A DNA stretch of 64,000 nt from NCBI GenBank assembly GCA_963737365.1, contig CAVTSD010000007.1, positions 1,178,001-1,242,000 on the forward strand, in the 5' to 3' direction. The notes below the pieces were generated by a model. It had not been told where the DNA came from, made no database searches, and saw nothing but the letters and a program-made list of their open reading frames with translations. Positions 53,073 through 62,286 of the stretch are shown here, piece by piece. Position 1 is the stretch's first letter. Each line of letters starts with the position of its first letter. This stretch comes from Roseiarcus sp963737365 (lineage in GTDB: Bacteria > Pseudomonadota > Alphaproteobacteria > Rhizobiales > Beijerinckiaceae). Made by a program: the position numbers and the translations under genes.

Positions 53073-54794
53073 ATGTTCAACTCCCTTGCGTCCGCCGGGC
53101 GGCGGGTTCTGCCGAACCAATGGGACCTGATCGCGTTTGCCGCGATCTTAGCGTTTCTGACCGCGATCGCGAAAAGCTACCATGGCATTTCCGCGCCCCT
53201 GCCCGCCGCCAACGAAAGCCCAATCTCGCTAGACTATTGGGAGCTCCCTTATTACGCGCTGAGAACGACGCTGCGGATGTTCGCAGCCCTCGCCGCTTCG
53301 CTGGTTTTCACCTTCACTTACGCCACCCTCGCGGCCAAAAGCCGGCGCGCCGAGATGATTCTGATCCCGCTGCTCGACATCCTGCAGTCGGTGCCGATCC
53401 TGGGCTTCCTCTCCTTCACCGTGACCTTCTTTCTGAACCTCTTCCCCGGCAACACCATGGGGGCGGAGCTCGCGGCCATCTTCGCCATCTTCACGAGCCA
53501 AGCCTGGAACATGGCCTTCTCCTTCTACCAGTCGCTGCGCACCGTCCCGCGCGATCTCGATGAGGTCGCCCGAGGCTTCCGTCTGACCGGCTGGCAGAAG
53601 TTCTGGCAGCTCGAGGCGCCGTTCGCGATGCCCGGCCTCATCTGGAATACGATGATGTCGATGTCGGGGGGCTGGTTCTTCGTCGTCGCCTCCGAGGCGA
53701 TCACGGTCGGCAACACGACGATCACACTGCCGGGGGTAGGATCTTACATCGCCAAAGCCAATGACGCCGGCGACTGGTCGGCGATCGGCGCGGCGGTCCT
53801 GACCATGGGCATCGTCATCCTTCTTTACGATCAGCTGCTGTTCCGCCCGATCGTCGCCTGGGCGACCAAGTTCCGAGTCGAATTGTCGGTGAGCCAAGAA
53901 GTCGAGTCGTCGTGGGTGCTGAACCTGATTAAGCGCACGCACTGGCTCCGCCTAGGCTTCGCTCCCATACTTGGGGGGCTGAGGAGCATAAGTCTGTGGC
54001 CAGTGCGTTTGCCAACCTTTGCGCCGGCGCAGAAAACGTCGAAAGAGCCGTCGCGGCTCCTCGATGCGATCTTCATCCTCATCGTCGTCGCCGTGGCCGC
54101 ATGGGCGGCGTGGGTCACCATTTCTTACATCGCGACCGAGATCAGTTGGGCCGAGGTCGGACATGTTTTCGTCCTGACGTTCTACACCTTCATTCGCGTC
54201 GTGCTCTTGATGGCGCTCGCGACCCTAATCTGGGTTCCGATCAGCGTTTGGATCGGTCTCAGGCCTCGGTGGGCCGAGGCCAGTCAGCCGATCGCCCAAT
54301 TCCTTGCCGCTTTCCCGGTCAATCTTCTATTCGGCGCGGCGGTGAGCCTTGTTCTCGCGTACAATCTCAACCCGAACATCTGGCTGAGTTTTCTCATCGT
54401 ATTCGGCACCCAGTGGTACATCGTGTTCAACACCATCGGCGGCGCCTCCGCCTTTCCCAACGACTTGCGTGAGGCGGTCTCGAACTTTCGCATTCGCGGC
54501 TGGCGCTGGTGGTCTCAGGTGATGATCCCCGCGATCGCCCCCTTTTATTTGACTGGCGCCATCACGGCGTCGGGGGGGTCATGGAACGCCTCGATCGTGG
54601 CCGAATATGTCAAGTGGAAGGATCACACCGTCGTCGCGCAGGGTGTCGGATCCTACATCGCCGAGGCCACGGACAAGGGCGACTTTCCGCGAATCGTGCT
54701 TGGCGTCGCGATGATGTCGCTATTCGTGACGCTGTTCAATCGCCTGTTCTGGCGACGGCTTTACGCTTATGCGGAGCGGCGACTTCGCCTCTGA
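53073..54794 (+). CDS. NrtB/SsuC-like ABC transporter permease, two fused permease domains
   Basis: A 573-residue permease with about 12 membrane segments. Two binding-protein-dependent permease units are fused: the first with EVARGFRLTGWQKFWQLEAPFAMPGLIWN (EAA loop, about residues 175-205), the second with NFRIRGWRWWSQVMIPAIAPF near 485. Each half supplies one half of the pore, so no second permease is required. It may import nitrate, sulfonate, bicarbonate or a similar anion; no binding protein is adjacent. The ATG at 53073 is preferred to a TTG at 53031. Confidence 0.88.
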   Translation: MFNSLASAGRRVLPNQWDLIAFAAILAFLTAIAKSYHGISAPLPAANESPISLDYWELPYYALRTTLRMFAALAASLVFTFTYATLAAKSRRAEMILIPLLDILQSVPILGFLSFTVTFFLNLFPGNTMGAELAAIFAIFTSQAWNMAFSFYQSLRTVPRDLDEVARGFRLTGWQKFWQLEAPFAMPGLIWNTMMSMSGGWFFVVASEAITVGNTTITLPGVGSYIAKANDAGDWSAIGAAVLTMGIVILLYDQLLFRPIVAWATKFRVELSVSQEVESSWVLNLIKRTHWLRLGFAPILGGLRSISLWPVRLPTFAPAQKTSKEPSRLLDAIFILIVVAVAAWAAWVTISYIATEISWAEVGHVFVLTFYTFIRVVLLMALATLIWVPISVWIGLRPRWAEASQPIAQFLAAFPVNLLFGAAVSLVLAYNLNPNIWLSFLIVFGTQWYIVFNTIGGASAFPNDLREAVSNFRIRGWRWWSQVMIPAIAPFYLTGAITASGGSWNASIVAEYVKWKDHTVVAQGVGSYIAEATDKGDFPRIVLGVAMMSLFVTLFNRLFWRRLYAYAERRLRL

Positions 54795-54823
54795 CAGAAT
54801 CCTTCATCTACGGAGTTCGGCCC

Positions 54824-56137
54824 ATGTTGGACACCACCATCGCCACGATCCTCGACGTAGCCAACGTCAGCCAGGTCTTCTCGACCGGCTCGGGCGAAGC
54901 GCGGGCGCCCGTCCTGAGCGACGTTTCGATGCGCATGAAGACGGGCGAGATCGTTGCGCTGCTCGGCCGCTCCGGCTCCGGCAAGTCGACGCTTCTAAGG
55001 CTTATCGCCGGTCTTACGCGACCAACGCAGGGGACGGTGAAGATTGACGGCGAGCTGGTGGTTGGACCGGCGAAGGAAGTCGCGATGGTGTTTCAGAGCT
55101 TCGCGCTGTTTCCCTGGCTCGACGTTCTCGACAATGTCGAGATCGGGCCACGCTCCAACGGCGTGCCGCTCGACGAGACCCGTAAGCGGGCCTTGAAAGC
55201 GATCGACACGATTGGCCTCGACGGATTTGAATCCGCCTATCCAAAGGAATTGTCGGGCGGAATGCGCCAGCGCGTCGGCTTCGCGCGGGCGCTCGTCATG
55301 CAGCCGAAGATCCTCTTGATGGACGAGCCCTTCTCGGCCCTCGACGTGCTCACCGCCGAGACCTTGCGCACTGACCTGCTCGACCTCTGGCAGGACGGGC
55401 GCATGCCGATCAAAGGCATCCTGATGGTGACCCATAATATCGAGGAAGCCGTGCTGATGGCCGACCGCGTTCTCGTGCTGTCGTCCAATCCTGGCCGCAT
55501 CGCCTCCGAGATCCCGGTCACCCTTCCCCACCCGCGCGATCGTCTGGACCCGGTCTTCCGAGACCTGGTCGAAAAGATCTACGCGCTGATGACCCAACGG
55601 CCGGACCCGACGAAAACGCTGACGCGCGAAACCGCGACCGCGACCGGCCTTGGGCTCGCCCTACCGCGCGTTTCGACCAATTCGCTCGCCGGCATGCTCG
55701 AGGAGATCGCCGCTCCGCCCTATAACGGAAAGGCGGACCTGCCGCATCTCGCCAACTCTTTGCAGCTCGAAATCGACGAGTTGTTCCCGCTCGGCGAGAC
55801 CCTGCAATTGCTGCGTTTGGCCGAGTTCGAAGAGGGCGACATCAAGCTCACGCCCCTTGGCCAGCGCTTCGTCGAGATGGATGTCGACCAACGCAAGAAA
55901 GTGATGGGCGACCAGGTGCTGGCGCACATTCCCCTCGCCTCCCACATCAAGCGAGTTCTCGACGAGCGTCCGACCCATCGCGCGCCCGCGACACGCTTCC
56001 GCGAGGAACTGGAGGACTATATGTCCGACGATTACGCCGAGCGGACGTTGCGGGCGATCATCAATCTCGGCCGTTATGGCGAGCTTTTTGCTTACGATGA
56101 GAACAGCCAGACGTTCAGCTACGAGAATCCGCAGTAG
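54824..56137 (+). CDS. NrtC-like ABC transporter ATP-binding protein with AAA-associated domain
   Basis: A 437-residue ATPase. Residues 1-260 form the NBD: GRSGSGKSTLLRLIAGL (Walker A), FQSFALFPWLDV (Q-loop), ELSGGMRQRVGFARAL (signature), ILLMDEPFSALDVLTAE. The remaining 170 residues are the AAA-associated C-terminal domain (PF09821-like; HLANSLQLEIDELFPLGETL, EEGDIKLTPLGQRFVEMD), which may regulate activity. It is the partner of the permease 29 bases upstream. An open frame from 54509 lies inside the permease gene and is discarded. Confidence 0.9.
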   Translation: MLDTTIATILDVANVSQVFSTGSGEARAPVLSDVSMRMKTGEIVALLGRSGSGKSTLLRLIAGLTRPTQGTVKIDGELVVGPAKEVAMVFQSFALFPWLDVLDNVEIGPRSNGVPLDETRKRALKAIDTIGLDGFESAYPKELSGGMRQRVGFARALVMQPKILLMDEPFSALDVLTAETLRTDLLDLWQDGRMPIKGILMVTHNIEEAVLMADRVLVLSSNPGRIASEIPVTLPHPRDRLDPVFRDLVEKIYALMTQRPDPTKTLTRETATATGLGLALPRVSTNSLAGMLEEIAAPPYNGKADLPHLANSLQLEIDELFPLGETLQLLRLAEFEEGDIKLTPLGQRFVEMDVDQRKKVMGDQVLAHIPLASHIKRVLDERPTHRAPATRFREELEDYMSDDYAERTLRAIINLGRYGELFAYDENSQTFSYENPQ

Positions 56138-56162
56138 CGATTTTGGCTCCCGCTTGCCGGGT

Positions 56163-56204
56163 TTGACTTGCCTTGGTTAATGCGCTGCAATAACCATATT
56201 GCAG
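56163..56204 (+). promoter_or_regulatory. gltA: gltA promoter with overlapping inverted repeat
   Basis: TTGACT (56163-56168), a 17-base spacer and TGCAAT (56186-56191) make a sigma-70-like pair 50 bases upstream of the gltA start. The -10 lies inside an inverted repeat, CTGCAAT (56185-56191) with ATTGCAG (56198-56204), which could be an operator blocking the promoter. The repressor is not known. Confidence 0.55.
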
Positions 56205-56242
56205 TGCGATAGCGCTTGTAAGCTGTGTATGGGAGACGCTCG

Positions 56243-57583
<1,341 letters not shown>

Positions 57584-57805
57584 AGCCGCCCTTTTAATTT
57601 ATAACATGAATTATAGTTTGTACAATATTGTTTTATCGAGACTTTCATCGATTTATTACGGAAGCCATGCATCTGGATGAAGGCCGCGCAGGCCGCATTC
57701 GGCGTTGGAGTTGCGCAAAAGCGCATCTAAGTCCTTGAAGAGGCGCGATCGCGTAACAAAGTGCGCACCTGGGCCGCCGATCTCAGCCATGCGTTCGTTT
57801 CAGCC

Positions 57806-58981
57806 TCAGTCCGACGCTCGGCCGCGAGCTCTTTCGATCGTTTCGAGAACCGCGCGGGCGGCGTGAGCGCTCGGCGCGCCGCCGTCGGGGAGCGCCATGA
57901 GTTGGTCGAGCCGCGACAGCGCTTCAAGTTGGGCCGAGCGCGCCGGGCCTTGCCCCACGATCTCGGCCATCGCCGTGGCGAGCACCGCGGGCGCGCAGTC
58001 TTTCTGCAGTTTCTCGGGAATCGCGCGCTCGCCGAGGATGAGGTTGGGCAGCAGGATCGAGGGAACCTTGATCAGATATTTGAGCTGCTCTTCGAGGAGC
58101 GAAACCTTGTAAGCCCCGACCATGGGAACGCCGGCGAGCGCAAGTTCGAGCGTCACGGTGCCCGAGGCGGCGAGGCTTGCGCGGGCGGCGCGGAACGCGG
58201 AATATTTCGCCGCTTCGCCGAGCACGATGGTCGGCGGCTCAGGCCAACGCGCCGCCAAAGCCCGCACTTCGGACTCGATATGGGGCAGCGTCGGCAGAAT
58301 GAGCGACAACGGGCCTACCGACTGGCGCAGCGAGCCAAGCGCGCCGCCGAAATCCGCCATGAGCCGGCTGACTTCTGATCGGCGCGAGCCGGGCAGGACC
58401 ACGATGAGCGGCGGCTCCAAGCCGCGACGGCGCTGCTCGTCCGCGTTTGGCCGCAATTCGTCGAGCCGCTCAATCAGCGGATGACCGACGTAGACGCAAC
58501 GCGGTCCATCCAAGCGCCGATAGGCTTCGGGCTCGAACGGCAGCAGCGCCAGCACGCAATCAACATAAGCCTTCATCGCCTTGGCGCGGCCAGGCCGCCA
58601 GGCCCAGACGCTGGGACTGACATAGTCGACGATCGGCAATCTCGGCAGCGCCGCGCGTACGCGCCGGGCGACGCGATGCGTGAAGTCGGGGCTGTCGACG
58701 ATGACGAGGACGTCCGGCCGGTCCCCAATGATCGCCTGGGCGGTCGTGCGGATGCGCGCCATAAGGGTCGGCAACCGGGCCAGCACCGGAAGGATGCCCA
58801 TGACGGCGATGTCGCTGATCGGAAAAAGGCTTTCGAGACCCTCGGCCTCCATCGCCTCGCCGCCAACGCCCGAGAAGGCGACGCCGCCCGGCTGCGCTTC
58901 GCGGAGCGCCCGCATGAGCTTGAAACCAAGCTGGTCGCCCGAATGCTCGCCGGCGACGAGAGCCACGCGCAACGGGCTCAC
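57806..58981 (-). CDS. lpxB: Lipid-A-disaccharide synthase
   Basis: LpxB joins UDP-diacylglucosamine to lipid X at the inner membrane, forming the lipid A disaccharide. The 391-residue GT-B protein has VALVAGEHSGDQLGFKLM at the start, YVSPSVWAWRPGRAKAM, VVLPGSRRSEVSRL and the donor-site region ASGTVTLELALAGVPMVGAYK. A GTG at 58981 overlapping the lpxI stop (GTGA) is the likely start; a longer frame exists within lpxI. Last gene of the block. Confidence 0.96.
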   Translation of the reverse strand: MSPLRVALVAGEHSGDQLGFKLMRALREAQPGGVAFSGVGGEAMEAEGLESLFPISDIAVMGILPVLARLPTLMARIRTTAQAIIGDRPDVLVIVDSPDFTHRVARRVRAALPRLPIVDYVSPSVWAWRPGRAKAMKAYVDCVLALLPFEPEAYRRLDGPRCVYVGHPLIERLDELRPNADEQRRRGLEPPLIVVLPGSRRSEVSRLMADFGGALGSLRQSVGPLSLILPTLPHIESEVRALAARWPEPPTIVLGEAAKYSAFRAARASLAASGTVTLELALAGVPMVGAYKVSLLEEQLKYLIKVPSILLPNLILGERAIPEKLQKDCAPAVLATAMAEIVGQGPARSAQLEALSRLDQLMALPDGGAPSAHAARAVLETIERARGRASD

Positions 58982-59862
58982 CCGCCAGGAGTCGTGTAGG
59001 CAAATCCGGCGACGAACAGCCCTGCGGCGTCGGCTTTTTGGGCGCAAAGCGCACGCTCGAGTACGAGCACATTTCCCGCGGCGATCGCCACCCCCCGAAG
59101 CTGCGCCTTGAGCGCGCCTTCAATCGTCCTGGGCCCGACTGCCGGCATGTCAAGCCTGAGATCCTGCCCGCGCTTGGGCGCTTTCACCAGGACCCCCGCG
59201 AGACCCGAAAAGCGCAACCGGCCACTGGCGCGCATCTCCGAGACGCGGGCGAGCATGCCGTCCGTGCCCTCCGCTGCCTCGATCGCCAGCACCCGGCCAG
59301 CGGCGAGAATCGCGCCCTGCCCCGCGTCGAAGGTCGACAGCGCTGCAAGAAGGCGTGCGCCAAGCGCGATGTCCGTCTCATCGTCCGCGGAAGGCGCGCG
59401 CGCGCCGAGAGGACCAGATGGCGCCAAAAGACCAGGGGCAATTTCGTGGGCGCCGACCACCCGGACGCCCTCCCGCTCGATAATCGAAGCAAGACCGGCG
59501 AGCAGGCCGTTATCGCCGCGGCGAAACAGCCGCGCGAGCCCCGCCGCTCTCTTGACCGCGCCCCAGTCGAGCCGGAGATCGGTCAGTTCGGGCCTCGTGA
59601 TCGCCCCGACAATCACCAGTTCAGTGATGGTCCGTTCCTTAAGCGCGGCGAAAAGCTTGCCCACTTCTCCCATCCGCACCCACACATGCGGGTAAGCCTC
59701 GATCGCCGAATCGGTTGCGCCGACAACCCCGATGAGAAATGGCTCCCGGCCAGCGCGGCGAGCTTCGCCTGCGACCTCGAACGGGAAGGCGCCCCCGCCA
59801 GCGAGGATGGCTAGAGCAGGAGCGGCTGCGCCCGCGCTCAGTCCGCCATCCGTCCGGCTCAC
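58978..59862 (-). CDS. lpxI: UDP-2,3-diacylglucosamine diphosphatase LpxI
   Basis: LpxI hydrolyses UDP-2,3-diacylglucosamine to lipid X; it replaces LpxH in alphaproteobacteria. The 294 residues have the family form (formerly DUF1009): LAILAGGGAFPFEVAGEARR, VIVGAITRPELTDLRLDWG and GQDLRLDMPAVGPRTIEG near 255. The GTG start at 59862 follows GAGGAGG and overlaps the lpxA stop (GTGA); a longer frame to 59895 is rejected. Confidence 0.95.
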   Translation of the reverse strand: MSRTDGGLSAGAAAPALAILAGGGAFPFEVAGEARRAGREPFLIGVVGATDSAIEAYPHVWVRMGEVGKLFAALKERTITELVIVGAITRPELTDLRLDWGAVKRAAGLARLFRRGDNGLLAGLASIIEREGVRVVGAHEIAPGLLAPSGPLGARAPSADDETDIALGARLLAALSTFDAGQGAILAAGRVLAIEAAEGTDGMLARVSEMRASGRLRFSGLAGVLVKAPKRGQDLRLDMPAVGPRTIEGALKAQLRGVAIAAGNVLVLERALCAQKADAAGLFVAGFAYTTPGG

Positions 59863-60668
59863 CCCTCCTCGTCCCTTCCGGCGCGCGGGACGCAAATCGC
59901 ACGATCGCCCCCCTGACGCAAAAAGGCGACGACCTGCTGAATGGCGTCTTGGTCGGCGAACGCGGCGGCCACCTCGTCGATGCGCTCTCTCAACGTGCCG
60001 CCGCCATTGAACAACATCTTGTAGGCGCGCCTGAGCTCATGGATCGCCTCGTGCGAGAAGCCCCGGCGCTTCAGGCCGATGACGTTGAGGCCAGCGAGCC
60101 CCGCACGGTTGCCGAGCGCAAGCCCGAAGGGAATGAGATCATTTTCGACTCCCGCAAGCCCGCCAACGAAGGCGTGGGCGCCGATCCGAACAAATTGATG
60201 GGCCGCCGCGCCGCCGCTCAGAATGGCGAAATCGCCAATATTGCAGTGCCCCGCCAGCATCACGTTGTTCGAAAGAATGACGCCCTCGCCGATACGGCAA
60301 TCGTGCGCGACATGAGCGTTGGCCAGGAACACGGACCGCGGTCCAATGATCGTTTCCGAACCCCCGCCCGCAGTGCCGGGGTTCATCGTCACCCCTTCGC
60401 GAATGAGGCAGCCCTCGCCGATTGTAAGCCGCACCGGCTCGCCGCGGTATTTAAGGTCCTGCGGCGGATGTCCGATCGAGGCGAAGGGATAAATGACCGT
60501 GCGCGCGCCAATCGCCGTGTCGCCAGCGACACTCACATGAGAGATCAGCCGGACGCCGTCGCCAAGCTTCGTCTGCGATCCGACGTGACAAAACGGTCCA
60601 ACCTCGACGCCCGTCCCGAGGCAGGCGCCGTTTTCAACGACTGCGCTCGGATGAATTTTAATCGTCAT
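59859..60668 (-). CDS. lpxA: UDP-N-acetylglucosamine acyltransferase LpxA
   Basis: LpxA adds the first 3-hydroxyacyl chain in lipid A synthesis. The 269 residues form a left-handed beta-helix of hexapeptide repeats (VVENGACLGTGVEVGPFC, LGDGVRLISHVSVAG) with the catalytic His in SNNVMLAGHCNIGDFAIL, and a C-terminal helical domain. Starts inside the fabZ stop (ATGA) and overlaps lpxI. Confidence 0.97.
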   Translation of the reverse strand: MTIKIHPSAVVENGACLGTGVEVGPFCHVGSQTKLGDGVRLISHVSVAGDTAIGARTVIYPFASIGHPPQDLKYRGEPVRLTIGEGCLIREGVTMNPGTAGGGSETIIGPRSVFLANAHVAHDCRIGEGVILSNNVMLAGHCNIGDFAILSGGAAAHQFVRIGAHAFVGGLAGVENDLIPFGLALGNRAGLAGLNVIGLKRRGFSHEAIHELRRAYKMLFNGGGTLRERIDEVAAAFADQDAIQQVVAFLRQGGDRAICVPRAGRDEEG

Positions 60669-61129
60669 CCACGCACCAGCATCGCGGAGACTTCGGCTTC
60701 ACAAACCAGCACGTCGTCAACCTTAGCCTCGCCCCGGAACCACCACATATTTCGCTTCTTGGCGATGCGGGTCATGTGAAACCGCACTTGATCGCCGGGG
60801 ACGACGGGCTTTCGGAACTTCGCCTTATCGACCGTCATCATATAGACGACGCTCGGCGCGCTCTTGTCCTCTTGCGAAGCGACGCATAGAGCGCCCGCGG
60901 TTTGCGCCATCGCTTCGATCAAGAGGACGCCCGGCATGACCGGCCGGCCTGGAAAGTGGCCCTGAAAGTGAGGCTCGTTGGCCGTCACGTTCTTAATTCC
61001 GACACCATATTCGTCACCGCGGGCTTCGACGATCCTATCGACCAGGAGAAACGGATAGCGGTGCGGCAATAGTTCGAGCAGCTTTTGGATGTCGAAGCTC
61101 TCGAACGTCTGGGCGCCCAGTTCGTTCAT
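60665..61129 (-). CDS. fabZ: 3-hydroxyacyl-ACP dehydratase FabZ
   Basis: FabZ dehydrates 3-hydroxyacyl-ACP in fatty acid elongation and competes with LpxA/LpxD for that substrate. The 154 residues hold LLPHRYPFLLVDRI, and the hot-dog active site NEPHFQGHFPGRPVMPGVLL and EAMAQTAG (His and Glu). It is coupled to lpxA and follows lpxD by 33 bases. Confidence 0.97.
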   Translation of the reverse strand: MNELGAQTFESFDIQKLLELLPHRYPFLLVDRIVEARGDEYGVGIKNVTANEPHFQGHFPGRPVMPGVLLIEAMAQTAGALCVASQEDKSAPSVVYMMTVDKAKFRKPVVPGDQVRFHMTRIAKKRNMWWFRGEAKVDDVLVCEAEVSAMLVRG

Positions 61130-61162
61130 TCCAATTCCTTCTCTCCCATCCGCTATCTGGCG

Positions 61163-62209
61163 TTATTCCGCCTTGGCGTCGCCGTCGGCTAATCGCTTGA
61201 CCGCGGCGACTTCACGAAAAAATTTCCGCACAGGCTTGGCCGGCGCGCCAGCCCACCGCTCGCCGGCCGGAATATCGGTCATCACGCCCGCAGCCGCAGC
61301 AACTTGAGCGCCCGCGCCGATGGTCAGATGCCCGGCGATGCCCGCCTGACCGCCGAGAGCGGCGAAATCGCCAATGGCGCTCGATCCCGAGACGCCCGAC
61401 TGAGAGACCAGCACGGCATGGCGGCCGATGACGACGTTGTGGCCGATCTGCACCAGATTGTCGATCTTCGCCCCCTCACCGATGACGGTGTCTCGATTCG
61501 CGCCGCGGTCAATCGTTACCCCGGCGCCGATCTCGACGTCGTTTTGAATGATGACCCGCCCGATCTGAGGGACTTTGAGATGCCCTCGCGGCCCTAGCGC
61601 GAATCCGAACCCATCCTGTCCGATATGCGCGCCTGGATGAATGATCACCCGGTCGCCGATCAGCGCGGCTAGGATCGTGGTTGAGGCGCCGACCGAGCCG
61701 TCGCGACCGATCCGCACCCCCGGACCGATGACGACATTGGGCCCGATGATCGTGCCGGCGCCGACCTCGACGCCGCGGCCGATCACCGCGCCCGGGTCGA
61801 CGATCACACCCGGCTCCAACCGAGCTGACGGGTGAACGGACGCCTTGGGTGAAACCCCGGTCTCGCCAAAAATGGAGCTCGGCTTGACCGCCAGCGGGTA
61901 AAGTTTGGTCATGACCACGGCCATGGCGCGATAAGGCTCGGCGGCAATGAGCACGGCGCAAGTCTCAGGCGCTGCGTCGGCGTGGCGCGGCGATACGAGC
62001 GCCGCCGCCGCGCGGGTTCGCTTGAGCGCGTCGAGGTACCTTGGATTGTCGAGAAAGGTGAGATCGCCCGGGCCCGCTTCATCAAGCGCGGCGACGTCCC
62101 GGATCACGCGGTCAGGGTCGGAGTTCGCGCCGAGCGTGGCGCCGCACCAGGCCGCAACTTCAGCCAATGAAGGCGCCGAACTTGGCGGAAAGAAGCGGAT
62201 TCTGGCCAA
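61163..62209 (-). CDS. lpxD: UDP-3-O-acylglucosamine N-acyltransferase LpxD
   Basis: LpxD adds the N-linked acyl chain. The 348 residues have the N-terminal uridine-binding domain (DVAALDEAGPGDLTFLDNPR), the beta-helix of hexapeptide repeats and the catalytic His in NLVQIGHNVVIG near 255, ending in a helical tail. Start is a TTG at 62209. It follows bamA across a strong hairpin. Confidence 0.95.
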   Translation of the reverse strand: MARIRFFPPSSAPSLAEVAAWCGATLGANSDPDRVIRDVAALDEAGPGDLTFLDNPRYLDALKRTRAAAALVSPRHADAAPETCAVLIAAEPYRAMAVVMTKLYPLAVKPSSIFGETGVSPKASVHPSARLEPGVIVDPGAVIGRGVEVGAGTIIGPNVVIGPGVRIGRDGSVGASTTILAALIGDRVIIHPGAHIGQDGFGFALGPRGHLKVPQIGRVIIQNDVEIGAGVTIDRGANRDTVIGEGAKIDNLVQIGHNVVIGRHAVLVSQSGVSGSSAIGDFAALGGQAGIAGHLTIGAGAQVAAAAGVMTDIPAGERWAGAPAKPVRKFFREVAAVKRLADGDAKAE

Positions 62210-62233
62210 TAAGGAGTTCCGTCAGAAGCGACG

Positions 62234-62261
62234 ACGGGCGCGCCAGCCCTGGCGCGCCCGT
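62234..62261. repeat. Perfect 12-bp hairpin between bamA and lpxD
   Basis: Arms ACGGGCGCGCCA (62234-62245) and TGGCGCGCCCGT (62250-62261) with a four-base loop lie 26 bases after the bamA stop and 25 before lpxD. No T-run follows on either strand, so it is more likely an mRNA-stability or attenuating hairpin than a full terminator. Confidence 0.7.
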
Positions 62262-62286
62262 TGTTCAGGAAGGCAGCTGTTCGATT

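Noticed and set aside
54509..54823. Upstream extension of the ATP-binding protein
   Set aside because: It lies inside the permease gene; the NBD begins after the ATG at 54824.
62234..62261. Hairpin after bamA as a rho-independent terminator
   Set aside because: Perfect stem but no T-run on either side; recorded as a repeat or attenuator instead.
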